Part shown: piece after piece, positions 22,594 to 33,261 of the stretch
How positions within the stretch are numbered: the stretch's first letter is position 1
How the letters are laid out: the number at the start of each line of letters is the position of its first letter
NCBI GenBank assembly: GCA_030704615.1
Contig: CM060734.1
Coordinates: 42,054,042-42,118,041 of the forward strand
Source of the DNA: Takakia lepidozioides
Lineage: Eukaryota > Streptophyta > Takakiopsida > Takakiales > Takakiaceae
Reading direction: 5' to 3'
DNA length: 64,000 bases
The notes under the pieces: generated by a model
What the model was told of the DNA's origin: nothing
Databases searched by the model: none
What the model saw: the letters and a program-made list of their open reading frames with translations, nothing else
Made by a program: the position numbers and the translations under genes

Positions 22594-25500
22594 ATGGCTT
22601 CCTCTGAAGCGGAGTTCTTCTCTGACGACAAACCAATGTCATTCTCCCAGGAAGTCCTTGACAATGGATTTGCAATTGTTCTGGAACATGTCTTGGCTAC
22701 CCGTTTTCAGCTGCAGAATGGCTCCATCTTTTTGGAGAAAGAGGTGTACGATCTTAAAGGGAAGTTGTTGAAATACTCTTTCCAAAACCGTGATGAGACG
22801 GCTCATATCAGCCAGTGGAGAGTGTGTCCTGGTCGATACAGAGTACTTGGAGAGCCTCGGTGAAAGTCCCTTGGGTCATATGTGACGCCCGGGACTGCTG
22901 CTTCGGTCGTTGAAGACAAGAGGGAGGTGGTGGTGAAAAAAGAACAGACGTCCTCCACTCCAATCGTTGAGCTTTCGGATTCTTCCGATGATGACATAAG
23001 TGAAATTCCAAATCCAGTCCTTCCTACTGTGGTTGGAGAAGTTGATGAAGAAGAGATTTGTAGTGTCATTCCAAAATTGCGGGCGATGGGAGGAATGGCT
23101 GGATTCAAAAGTGAGTTGCGGGGAATTGATTGGGAATCTTTGAAGCAGGTGCCTGTGAAGTTCTTGCCAGAGACTTTTGATGCGATATCCTATTCGAGCT
23201 GCCTCCTCCTCCGCGAGTTGGAGGTGTAACAATCATGATGCATAGAATGGACAAGAAACACGATGGGCACCCGTGGTGCAGAACAAAAACATCCAATATT
23301 CAGAATGATGACAAACTTGTTTTCAGGAGGACAGTTTGCAATGGACACCTTAGGTGTGATAATTTGAATTGCAGACACTTTCTTCAGTCTGGGGTTCATA
23401 ATCAAAGCGAATGGGAGGGTCTGGTGGAAAATCCATTTCAGCCTGGGACTGCCCCTCCACCGGCAAACACTTTCGTCTGCAAATTCTGCAAACTTGTGCC
23501 ATCCTGCTTGGCGCTTTGCGGAGCAAGAATGTACTATGTTGTCCACCGTTTGAAAACAATGACAAGAGCTTGTGTGCATTTCGGATTCCATAACCATCCT
23601 GTCTCGAAGGGGGATTACAGGGAGAGTGTTGAGATAGTATCGAGGTTGATTAAACAGGAGTTCGGGAGAAACCCATCTGCAACAACATCTGCAATTGCTC
23701 TTGGCGCAAGCAAATCCTTCTTGGAAAGCCATATTTTGAGTGAAGGGGATTCTGTGGGGACTAAACTTGACGGTGCAGCATTGGACCTGGTCATGGATCA
23801 TTTCTCCACTTTAAGTTCACCGAACATTCGACATCAGATCAATGCATTGAGAATGGGCTCTGGGATCAGAGGCTACATAGACAATATTTTGGAATTGAAA
23901 CGAGTGAGCAAGTACGATTACATCCAGGACAATGTATTCCCAGGTCAAGGTGTCATCAAAGTTTTTCTTTTCAAAATGTCGACTGTTGGGGAGGGCAGTG
24001 GGGTTAGCCTCGTGAAGCGGATGCAGAAGACTGGGGACTTGCACAACTGTTTTCTTATGTTTGATCATGTGAAACGAGTGAAGGATTGGACAACAATGGC
24101 TTGTCATGTCTACGATCCAGTGTACCAACGAGTTATGACAATTGCAGTTTGTGACATGCAATCCGAGGATACGGAATCCCAGAAGCTCATGTGGAATTCC
24201 CTGATACGTGTCATGGGCTGCCATCTCCAAATTTCGCAGGTTTCATGGCGGATAGTGCTCAAGCAAATTTCAATGCTGTTCGTATTGTCTTCGGATCGGG
24301 CGACCCAAAAGTGCCAATGCAAGGAAGAGAGCGTACATGTCTATTCCATTGGACACAATCTCTGGAAAAACATACAAAGTCGGACATCAAACCAGAGATG
24401 CAGACTCAGCACCGTAAATTGTGCAAATAGTACAAAGATGCTAGAACGATGAAGGAGGCGGACACTTTGTTCCAGACAATTCGTGCCCGGTGGTTCTCTT
24501 CTGGAGCTGCATCACTTGAGAGTATGAGAGCATTGGAAGATTGGCTGGCGTTTTGGCACTTCCGGTATAGACAGTGGGGAGCAGCCATGCCATTGGTACG
24601 AGGCTTATATTTATTGCTTTTTCATACATTTGCTTTCCATTTTATTGTGTCCTCGCTTTCTTTATGTTGTTTTCTGTTCACTGTTTTGAAGTGTGGTTCT
24701 GCACTTTGCAGAACATGTTCATTGAGGAAATGGCGAACATGCCATCTTGCAATTTGGCAGAAACTGTGCACAACGCATGGTTGCAACAGTCTGGGAAACG
24801 AGGTCGGGATTTGTATGTGGCAACAACAGATGATTTGATACGTGCCTTGCAACAACAAACCCGATACCGTGATTTCTTACGAGGTGGGGTTGGTGGCAAG
24901 GGTCCGGACAAATGGGAGTTGATGTTGCGTGCTGCAAACAGATCTGGGGATCCAATCAAGATAGCACGGGCGGTGAGCATGTATGCCCAGGGAACGCCAC
25001 TTGTTTCTAGAGTTCCACATCTTGAAGGGGAGGAGAGATTCGGCTCCTGTAAGAGGAAATTGAACACTCCACCTGGTTCGGATTCAGATTCCCACAGGGC
25101 AGACCGTGATAACTTCTCGAAGCCTCGTGTTCCCCTGCATGACAGCTCCATGTCCGGAACCTCCATTGTGGAGGAACCTCCAACACGACGGCAAGCTCCA
25201 ACATCAAATAATGCCACTGAAATGGTGCAGGAGAGAAACAACCCCCTTGATGTGCTTGAGTCCGCATGCCCCGACCACGTTTGGCACATAGAACGCACAA
25301 GTGTAGGGTCTCGTGTGAAATGTACAGCGATCAGGGCAACTAATTTCGAGAAGTGCACTTCATCTATATCCAGAGGTGGTGCCCGAACTCCTGCTCTGAC
25401 TTTCATGGGCTTGATGCGTCCATACGGTCAACCAGAAGCCAAAAACCACAAGTTCTGGTTCTGCGCAGATGATTGTGCCAGGTGTGTGCATGGAACTGTG

Positions 25501-26097
25501 CGTCCTTCCGTAGTGATGAAGCCATCTCCTCCAACCGTTTGGCCCGTGAAGGTGGGAACACGTCTCAGCTTTCAGGAGATTGAAATGCTGGAGGAGGCAG
25601 GTTTTTTCCTTGCGAGACAACCCCAACTCCATGCATGTGCTGCTACTTCTGCGTCCTCCCGGGTCCCCCCCGCAAATCCTGACTTGTGGCCAACCAAACG
25701 AGATGGAAAGCTCATTCGGCGTTTCCCTCCAACCGCTGAACACTTTGGCAAAGTGGAGTCCGCAAGAATGCTCCAAGCTCGTGTTGGAAGCACCACGGAA
25801 GTACCCGATCCAGGATATGGTCGGGTATTCACAATCATCACTTCCACATCTGCTGTTCATGACAGGACCTACGACATCACGGTTTCCAATTTCCCCAATT
25901 GCACATGTCCTGATTTTGTGAATATGCTATCAACCAGTTTGGGCAAGAGAGGTAAATTCATACCCTGCAAACATTTGTATTTCATATTTTTGAAGAAGAT
26001 GGTTTGCGATCCCAAACGTGACAACTTCATTCACCAGGCCACTATGAGTTTCAACAAGGTCGATACTCTTTTGCAGCGGGATACAACACATGGGTAG
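22594..26097 (+). pseudogene. MULE-like DDE transposase with SWIM zinc finger, broken
   Basis: The N-terminal part (22594-23229) is acidic and holds TPIVELSDSSDDD, which resembles a SUMO-interacting motif. A zinc-binding region follows (HLRCDNLNC ... FVCKFC), then the catalytic region with LMFDHVKRVKDWTTM, CDMQSEDTESQKLMWN and FMADSAQANFNAV followed by CLFHWTQSLEKH, the D...D...C-x-x-H arrangement of MULE transposases. The SWIM finger lies near the end: NCTCPDF, then PCKHLYFIF. A clean 116-bp intron (24596-24711, GT...AG) restores frame between AAMPL and NMFIEEM. Lesions are an in-frame TGA at 22861, a frame change near 23205, another near 24225 and a TAG at 24428. Some might be unrecognised introns, but together they suggest a dead copy. 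The protein would cut and join transposon ends. Confidence 0.7.
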
Positions 26098-26704
26098 CAT
26101 CAACTATGCAATGTGGTATGTGGACGACCATGATTTGAAATGTGTAATTCACATCAATTCGTCGGCGGTGCAATGATATGGCCTCCAACTATACGGAGTG
26201 AGCTCTGAGTGACAACTTTTAGGTAGTGCACATTTGTCATTGCACCATTCGAAGTCTACATGTCTTGCTGTCGCTATGCACTACAATCATCTTTTGAAGA
26301 TGATCCTAACTCTCATTGTTATTTGAGGAGGGAGGAAGGTCTTCCCGTGGCAGCCTTTATGGCGCACACTTTGTGAGGATATTTTTCCGTCCTCATAATT
26401 GTAAAAGTGAAACAAGCATTTGTAATTGCACAATGTTGGATGCTGCAATTGTAGGCCTCAACGCTCGTCTTGATTCTATTTAGGCAAGATTCCCTGCATT
26501 AATTCCACGGTCATAGGACCATCCACGGTTATAGGCGGCGCATGTTAATGCTGACGTGGCAGATGACGGACAGTGCCACGTCATCATTTACCGCCACATC
26601 AGCATGCTGACATGACGCTCATGCCACGTCAGCGTGTGTGCAGGCTCACGCCATGTCACTCCTGCGTGAGCGTACGCTCGCGCGCTCACGCCATTGCGTC
26701 GTTG
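26098..26704. other. Transposon right subterminal region and terminal repeat
   Basis: Contains 3' flank of the transposase gene and, from about 26560, TGACGTGGC and GCCACGTCA words in both orientations, which can fold into hairpins. The last 21 bp (26684-26704) form the right terminal inverted repeat; read inward on the minus strand they start CAACGACGCA and end GGCGTGAGC. The left end has the same CCACGTCA words, so they may be transposase-binding sites. Confidence 0.65.
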
Positions 26705-26713
26705 TTGCCTATA
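26705..26713. repeat. 9-bp target site duplication, right
   Basis: TTGCCTATA, identical to 15133-15141. It overlaps a 16-bp tandem repeat, CTATAAGGTGAACAAC twice at 26709-26740, which is extra DNA relative to the uninterrupted RT frame. Confidence 0.85.
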
Positions 26714-27565
26714 AGGTGAACAACCTATAAGGTGAACAACATCTGTGGGGTATCCAAGGTCTACCATGACAGCGAGTAGACAAGCATGGTCTAGGGAGCC
26801 GAATGCATTTTTAAAGTCAATGTATAGGAGGTATATGTCTTGTTTTGTAAGTCTTCTAGTGCGGATATAACATATTGTATTTGGCGAGTTGTGATTCTTG
26901 TGGCTCGGAAACCCTCTTGGGGGTCACTGAGGATGCGATGTTGTTCCCCATAGTTTGAGATCATTGTGGTGAGTGTGCAAGTAAATAGCTTGTAGATAGT
27001 GTTTGTAAGGGCTATGGGCCTATAGTTAGTGAGGTCTGTAGGATCACCTTTTTTGAATAGTAGAATGGTGCGGCTGTGCTTTCAGGAGTGTGGGATGCAT
27101 TGTAACCGATAGCATAGTTGGAAAAATGTAAAAATGAGGTGATGAAGTTGTGGATCAAGTGCTTGGAGTATGGCGTTTGGTATGAGATCGGGGCCTGGGG
27201 CTTTGGATTTAGAGAGGGCTTTGAGGCAAGATTCGTAGAGGTCGATTGTAAATAGGTCGCAAATACGGTCTGTAGGGGAGCCTCGTTTATCCAGTGAGAA
27301 GCCGTCGATATCATGCCATGGGTAATGTTTGACTTTGCACATGCAGGTGGGAGAGTGGAGGTTGGGGTGTAGGCAATTTACAACCGTGGGCGTGTACGAT
27401 GATGATGCCTGGGTCCATATCTCATTGTTGATGTCTCTTGGATCTGTTATGAGGTGGCCCATTCGATGCTTAAGACAATCATGGGTGGGTTGAGCAAAGG
27501 ATTGAAGATGGCTTTGTGAGCTTTCTTAGGATGGTCGTGTAGTAACTTGCGCGTCTGCGTCCTTT
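26714..27565 (-). mobile_element. LINE RT fragment, right of the transposon
   Basis: Minus-strand RT of a non-LTR element. In reading order it shows KKAHKAIFN (linker), LSKSKAPGPDLIPNAIL, then, after a frame change near 27080, RTILLFKKGDPTDLTNYRPI and ALTNTIYKLFT, DPQEGFRATR, and finally DIYLLYIDFKNAFGSLDHAC followed by DLGYPTDVVHLIG. These are RT blocks 1 to 3. The frame is cut by the DNA transposon and resumes at 15132. No endonuclease precedes it here. Confidence 0.8.
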
Positions 27566-27864
27566 AATTTACCACTCCAATCATTGGATGTCCGACCCAA
27601 CTTCCACGTCTGTTGTAACTAGTCGTTTGTAACTTCCAGTCGATCCCGGTTTTTTGACTTTTACGACTCAAAATGAGTCGTTACCCCAGTGGTACATGAC
27701 ATGAATGCTTCTAGTATCAGCTACACTGTGGTGGTTCTCATGGACCAATCCGACATTACCAGACTACAGACACAAGCAGCACACATAAGAGGTCCGTTTG
27801 GGTTCATGGTCAGTCGAATCTTCCATGGGTCATGACACAAGGTGGAGGACAATCTGGTGAGGGC
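27566..27864. other. Unassigned spacer
   Basis: No gene seen. It contains TTTTGACTTTTACGACTC with an adjacent inverted GAGTCG and the word GAATGCTTCTAGT, which also occurs at about 35066. These shared words hint at remnants of one repeat family at both places. Confidence 0.35.
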
Positions 27865-29470
27865 ACCTTCTTCTTCAACCTATTTCAGCCTGTTTTTCCC
27901 TCTCATCAGACTCGACCCTGAATTCGCAGCACGGAGCAGAGCTGGCATGAGTTTTTAAAGATCCTTCACGATGGTGCGACAACCGCAATCGCAAGGTGTG
28001 GCTTTTTCTTAATGTACGATGTAAAGAAGTTTGTCCATCCTGCATTTGTCTCTGAACTAGGCTAGGCTCGTAGTTCCTCAAAAGCGGCAACCCTTAGTTC
28101 GTTCTGGAACACTTGGTTCAGCTTCTAGATGAAGGGTTTCTCTTCTTTTAATCTTCAGTTTTCTGGATGGTTCCAGATGAAGATATGCTCTTCTTGTCAT
28201 CTATTTTAGCAATAGGCGTTTCCCAACCATGGCTCGGAGCTCGCTATTAATCAGTGAGCCATGGTATGTGGGTAGAAGTCTGTTTGCCGCAACCTTGTGG
28301 CCATAGACCCCGCAGCCAGTTTGGACAAAAACATGGAGAGAGGATGTACTCCCATTCCTTGTGAAAGTTGGCATTCCAACCGCCATTAATCCCCTGGGAC
28401 TAACCCTCCCTGACTCATTTTTGGGGTTCGCACTCACCCGGGTTTAGCTTATCGCTGCAACTCATGCTGCAGGTATAGGCGGTGAGAGAAGTTCTGCTGA
28501 TGATATTGGTCTACATGTGGGTATGTGAATGTACAGGGGCGTGGAACAGTTTTGGAACAGTGGTCACAGGGCGTGTGGAACAGGGGATAATTAAGGTTGG
28601 CGAGGAAGTTGAAGTGGTTGGGTTTCGCACGGTAACAATCTTCCTTGCACAAAAACCTGGGCCCATATAACTTTCCTTCCTTTGGCAATGTCAGTACAGG
28701 GATTTGCTGTGTGATTCACTTCAGTTGGGTTTTGACACAAGGTCAAGGACAATGTGGTGAGGGCACCTTCTTCTTCGACCTATTTCAGCCTGTTTTGCCC
28801 TCTCACCAGACTCGGCCCTGAGATGCATATTGAATTCTGTATGTTAGCTCGTTGCTCGTTGATAAGTAGGGTTGGGGGTTGCTGGAACAATTCTAGGCTG
28901 TCATTGTCAGCTGCTAGCAGGAAGGCAAAGATGTATGCATGATTTTGTGCAAAGGCATAGATAGCTGAAGGAGCAGGGATAGAGTGTGAGTCCAGATTCA
29001 TCCAAGAGGGTCGGATTTCAAGCTCCACATTACCTATGATTCCCTGTGGAAGGATAGATACAAGAAACCTGCATGGATAGATGGTCAACTGGAAGCCGCG
29101 GCACAATTGATAAAATCATGCACTGCTAGTGAAGGCACTTTCTTCAACACATTTCATCCTGTTTTCCCCTTTTATCAGAATCGGCCCTAAATTTTCATGT
29201 TGAATTCTGCAAGTTAGCTGTTGAGTGAATCTAGTTTGGAGTGACTTTGACATGATACTGCCAATGTGACAAGGATATGCATTGAACTCATTGGTAGCGG
29301 GATATTGGGATAACTCTTGGCCATGTGCCATCGTCAAAGCTGAAATTATACTAGTTGTCATTCTGAACATTGCCCTGGTAGACATGTATGCCAAATGTGG
29401 GTGCAGCAAGCCTGATGCGAAAAGAGAATTCGACAACATGGCTAAATGAGATGTCATGCACATACATATC
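27865..29470 (+). repeat. Inverted copy of the PPR-associated repeat cluster
   Basis: Module B occurs inverted near 27865, 28755 and 29130, and module A inverted at 28900-29065, relative to the 9-12 kb cluster. A PPR L-motif lies at about 29363-29450 on the plus strand (ALVDMYAKCGCSKPDAKREF, then DNMAK and a stop). A LINE-tail word shared with the kinase introns occurs at about 28262-28330. The cluster therefore exists in both orientations around the LINE and DNA transposon. Confidence 0.7.
28530..28630 (+). pseudogene. Organellar elongation factor Tu fragment
   Basis: The plus strand reads [20 protein letters not shown] followed by EVVG. This is the start of domain 2 of EF-Tu, where bacterial and organellar proteins have G-T-V-V/A-T-G-R-[VI]-E-x-G. 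Neighbouring sequence does not continue the protein in either direction that I can see. It is a short captured piece of a nuclear gene for mitochondrial or plastid EF-Tu, and cannot function. Confidence 0.65.
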
Positions 29471-29519
29471 GCTACACAACTACATCGCTGTCCAAAACCA
29501 CACAACATATGTGCACACC

Positions 29520-29835
29520 AAACACTAGTCTAACACTAGTCCATCACTAGTGCACCACTAGGCTGCCACTAGACAACCACTAGTCACCACTAGTGCAGCC
29601 ACTAGTCCACCATTAGGCTGCCACTAGCCACCACTAGTGCAACCATTAGTCCAACCACTAGGCTGCCACTAGCCACCACTAGTGCAGCCACTAGTCCACC
29701 ACTAGGCTGCCACTAGCCCACCACTAGGCTGCCACTAACCACCACTAGTGCAGCCACTAGTCCAACCACTAGGCTGCCACTAGCCACCACTAGTGCAGCC
29801 ACTAGTTCATCACTAGGCTGCCACTAGTCCTCCAC
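29520..29835. repeat. 44-bp minisatellite rich in ACTAGT
   Basis: The word AGGCTGCCACTA recurs at about 29615, 29659, 29703, 29725, 29770 and 29814. The spacing is 44 bp, once 22 bp, so a 22-bp unit with a 44-bp higher order is likely. ACTAGT is frequent throughout. There are no unique spacers, so this is not a CRISPR array. Confidence 0.9.
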
Positions 29836-30096
29836 AATCGCCCCCCTAGCTGGCGCTTAGGTCCCTCTAAGTCCAGGTAGCCACAAGATGTGATAGTGGT
29901 CATAGCCTCACAAAGTCCTCCACCATTGTCCCTACTACACTCAAACTCGATAGATCAAGAGGCCAGGTACAAGAGTTGCCCCATCGTTAGTCGCCGTCTT
30001 GCAACCTGTGAACTTGAGCCTGAGATCTTGGGTATTGACTCCTATGAGCTTGGCCTCCCATGTTTTGTGAGCTGCCACTAGTCATATCCACTGCCA

Positions 30097-30970
30097 CTAT
30101 CCCAAGCAGTGTGGACATAACCAATCTCCATCAAGAACCCTCTCAAGAGGTGGTGTCAAGCATCCTATGTGCCAACCTCTTGAGCATCGATCACACACCA
30201 GCATAGTGGCGGCACCACGAGCATGCCCACATAGCATGCAACGCAACCCTGCAGGTACCACTGCAAGGTTGGGATCTATCATCCCATCCACATGTGGAAG
30301 GTGACATGGCGCACAATTACGCATATGGTCCTTCCATACCATGCCATCTCGACCCTCTAGAATCAACACTCCTGAAGGCAACACCTCCCTGACCCTTAGA
30401 ATCACACGTCCTGCTGTGACATCCAAGGTCGTAGGCGTTGTCTGCTGCAGATACATATAGTCCCCAGGGTGTAAACGCCGAACACCTGGCCAATATTCCC
30501 CTCCACGTATAGTGGCATACCTCAATGTGTCTCGGTGTTGGGCAATAGCAAGATTCTCAAAAGCCATAGGCATGACTCTCTTGAACAACTCTGCCCGCTG
30601 GGCACATGCTTGTGTCCACACATTCGGATCATCAAGGTTGAGGACTACTGCAGCCTCTTTGCGAATAGATGCAGGCAAATCCGGCTCTCGGCCAAAGAGA
30701 AGGAAATATGGTGAGAAGGAGGCAAGTGATGCTTGTTTGCTGAACCTGTAGCCCATGGCTAACCAAGGTATATGAAGATCCCAATCTCCTAGGTGTCCAT
30801 TTTGCAAGCCATACTTACGCAAACCCCTCTTCACTGTCTGAACCACTCTCTCTGCCAAGCCATCGGCCTCAGGATGATCTTGAGAAGTGGTACAGTGGTC
30901 TATCAAGGCTTTATCACACAAAGCCTGAAACTCCCCCAAAAACTCTCTCCTTTGTCCAACCATGGTGGTA
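30097..30970 (-). mobile_element. Ty3/gypsy integrase C-terminal part with PHD finger
   Basis: An intact 288-codon minus-strand frame. It starts inside the integrase core: EFLGEFQALCDKALIDHCTT, then SQDHPEADGLAERVVQTVKR, the family block with the last catalytic Glu. After WLAMGYRF and SPYFLLFGREPDLP comes the C-terminal module (RLHPGDYMYLQQ ... GRVILRVREVLPSGVLIL). The end is a PHD-type zinc finger: CMLCGHARGAATMLVCDRCS, GWHIGCLTPPL, then WLCPHC, with Cys4-His-Cys3 spacing. PHD fingers read histone tails, so it could guide integration, a role chromodomains play in chromoviruses. The upstream polymerase and protease are absent; the frame is cut at about 30970 where LINE sequence starts. It encodes a truncated protein without its start. 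Confidence 0.8.
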
Positions 30971-31753
30971 AAGTGTGGTCTGGAGGCCGGCCTTGGTAGG
31001 TACCGGTGTTAATGAGTGAGAACCACCTGGTTTCAAAACGACTTAGAAATAGTTTATGGAGGTGCCAAACTGCGTGATTGTGGCGAGTGATATGAAGGCC
31101 GTGAATGATCGGATGGGTACATTGACTGAGGAGGTGAGGCCAGGTGTCACATTCGTGGTGGGTATTTGAGCATAGGGGGCAGTATGGGGATGGGAAGAGA
31201 TGCGGCCAAAAGATGTGTTTACGCTGGTGGCCCATGTATTGGGCATACCTGAATTTGAGTGTTTGTCGAATTTGTGCATCAGTAGTGGCTTTGGTGTGCC
31301 CAAAATAGTTTGATAGCTTGTGATGGAGCACTGTGGACTGAGTCCATTTCTGGATGTGTACTTTGGTGTGGCTAATAGATGCTGCAGCTTGTTTGTTAGC
31401 TTCGCGGGTGAGGGTTTTCCGGAGGTTGCGGATAGGTCGGGGTGCAGGGGGGTCTGGGACAGGGTGTATGAGCCAGAAAGGGTGGGTATGAACAATGTGA
31501 ATAGGGTCATCTGTGGGTACCACTGGGGGTTTAGAGGCACCTGTTTGAGCAAGCAAGTCTGCTTTCCTCATTACCTTGTATGCCAGTGTGTGAGCGAACC
31601 TTGAGAAGATGGACGGGGTGTCCTTTGGAAATAGCGAGGTAGACAATGGCTGTAATGAGGTCGCGGTCTGGGTGATGGTGGTGGGAGGAGTGGCAGGAAA
31701 TGTGGTTCCGGATGAGAAAAAGTGAGGTAAGGCTGTCTGTAAAGATATAGTAT

Positions 31754-31780
31754 GGGGGGGGGGGGGGGGGGGGGGGGGGG
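31754..31780. repeat. Poly-G tract of 27
   Basis: 27 consecutive G on the plus strand lie within the RNase H region of the LINE, encoding a poly-Pro run on the minus strand. Such a tract is slippage-prone and may contain sequencing error. Confidence 0.9.
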
Positions 31781-33060
31781 AAGACATCTAGTAGGGAAAG
31801 TGCTTCAAATATGGCCATGAGTTCAGCACGCAATATAGTGGCAGGACCAGGAAGTCTAAGGGCAGTGCCTCGGTTGGTGGCGGCGTGGTATACGCCATAA
31901 CCGGCATTAGGTTTGGTAAGAGAGCCGTCAGTATAGTGGGAGTTAGATGGGGGGTATCTGAGAGGGATGTTTTGTCGGTATATGGAGGGCATAGGAGGTG
32001 TGGGTACTAGCGGGGTGACCTGGGGAGGGCGAGGCCTCGCCTTTACCCAAGCTTTGTTTGGTTTGATGATGGGAGATGGGATTAATGTATCGTTACAAGA
32101 AGAGGTGGGTGAGCGGTGAACATTTGGGTGGTGGGTGAAAGCCTTCATTTTGTGCGTTCAGGTTAGTAGGTGGTCCAGTTGGCTCAAGAAGGAAATTGGT
32201 ATATTGGCGGGGGAGGAGTGTTGGACATGTAGGATGAAGGTGAGAGTTGGTTCCTTGTGGCGGAGGTATTTGGGGAGGGGCGGGGTATGCACGTATTTAA
32301 GCTGGTTTGGTTCGATTGTGGCTAATAGGTTGACCCCTGCGGGGAGTCGTAGAAGAGGGTGAGAGTCGTTAGGTGATTGTTGTTGTGTGAGTGTGAGAAC
32401 TGTGACAACATGAGGAGATGATTGTGCGGCAAGGCGGGCCCAATTGGAGAGCTTCATGCAAGGGGGTACCATGGGGAGGGTGGGCAAGGCTCTTGCCTGC
32501 CCAGGTGTGCTGAGTGGCAGTACCCCTGGCGCCGAAGATGCAATCCATGTGGTGTGGGCTGGCAAATGAATGTAGTTCCATAGGGCATGTGAGCGGGCTA
32601 GAGTAATAGGAGTGGGTAAGTTGGAAGGAGTTGATGAGCAGTGTGAGGATGTCCTGGGGTATAGTGGTATGGGCGTAAGCCGTGGCCAGTTTGTTAAGGG
32701 TACGCGGTTTTTTTGGGGGGGATATCTTTATGGTTATAATTCGGTGGCAAAGTCTTGTTTGGGGGGTTGTAGAGTTTGTGGGTTTGTGGGTTCAGTGGAG
32801 TATTTATTCCATAGCCAAGCTATCATGTCATTAGGGATAAAACCAATAAAGCGGCCATATCGGGCGTAGATAGTGGAGCGTCGAGGGCCGATATGGATCA
32901 TTGGGGGATTGTGGTTGATGTCTTTATCAAGGTTGCATTCTGTCGTGTAGACGCGGACGTTGGGGGCGACTATTGGCTCATGTATATATCGGTTGTCTAC
33001 AGGTTGGGCGGGGGAGGCATGTTGGTGATGGATATGAGTTAGGTAGTTCGTGTTGGTGCG

Positions 33061-33261
33061 TTTATGAAAGGCGGTAAGGAGGTTAAGATTGTGTTCAGGG
33101 TCGCAGTCGTCGTGTGGGCCAAAGAGGTCATCCTCAATTTGCCATGTGTTGTGGTCTAATGGATAGCCAGCCCATTTGCAGTAATAAAATGTATCGACAC
33201 AGGTGGCTCCGAATGAGTCTAATGACATTTGGGTTTTAATACTGTGAATAGCTTCAATGAT
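33061..33261 (-). other. Chromodomain-like module inside the LINE
   Basis: Residues about 231-297 of the 405-codon frame. IIEAIHSIKT fits the first strand of a chromodomain, TFYYCKWAGYPLDHNTWQIE fits the Y-x-V-K-W-x-G-Y-P-x-x-x-N-T-W-E core, and LLTAFHKR fits the C-terminal helix. The aromatic-cage positions around FYYCKW and NTW are kept. An inserted acidic loop (GPHDDCDPEHN) precedes the helix. Chromodomains bind methylated histone tails. Confidence 0.7.

Larger units (their letters stand above)
15142..26704. mobile_element. MULE-like DNA transposon with ParB/methylase cargo
   Basis: An 11,563-bp unit bounded by perfect 9-bp duplications (TTGCCTATA). Its ends form an imperfect terminal inverted repeat: the first 21 bp match the complement of the last 21 bp at 15 positions, both starting CA and ending GGCGTGAGC. 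Both ends continue into palindromic GCGTGAGCG...GCTCACGC sequence and several CCACGTCA words. Inside are two divergent genes: a spliced ParB/methylase-like gene on the minus strand (15829-21745) and a DDE/SWIM transposase on the plus strand (22594-26097), sharing an 848-bp intergenic region. The element interrupts the RT frame of a LINE. Assignment to the Mutator-like superfamily rests on the 9-bp duplication, the SWIM finger and the transposase pattern; other MULE-related superfamilies are possible. Confidence 0.8.

Noticed and set aside
29520-29835. CRISPR-like array
   Set aside because: Repeats are head to tail without unique spacers, and the genome is eukaryotic.
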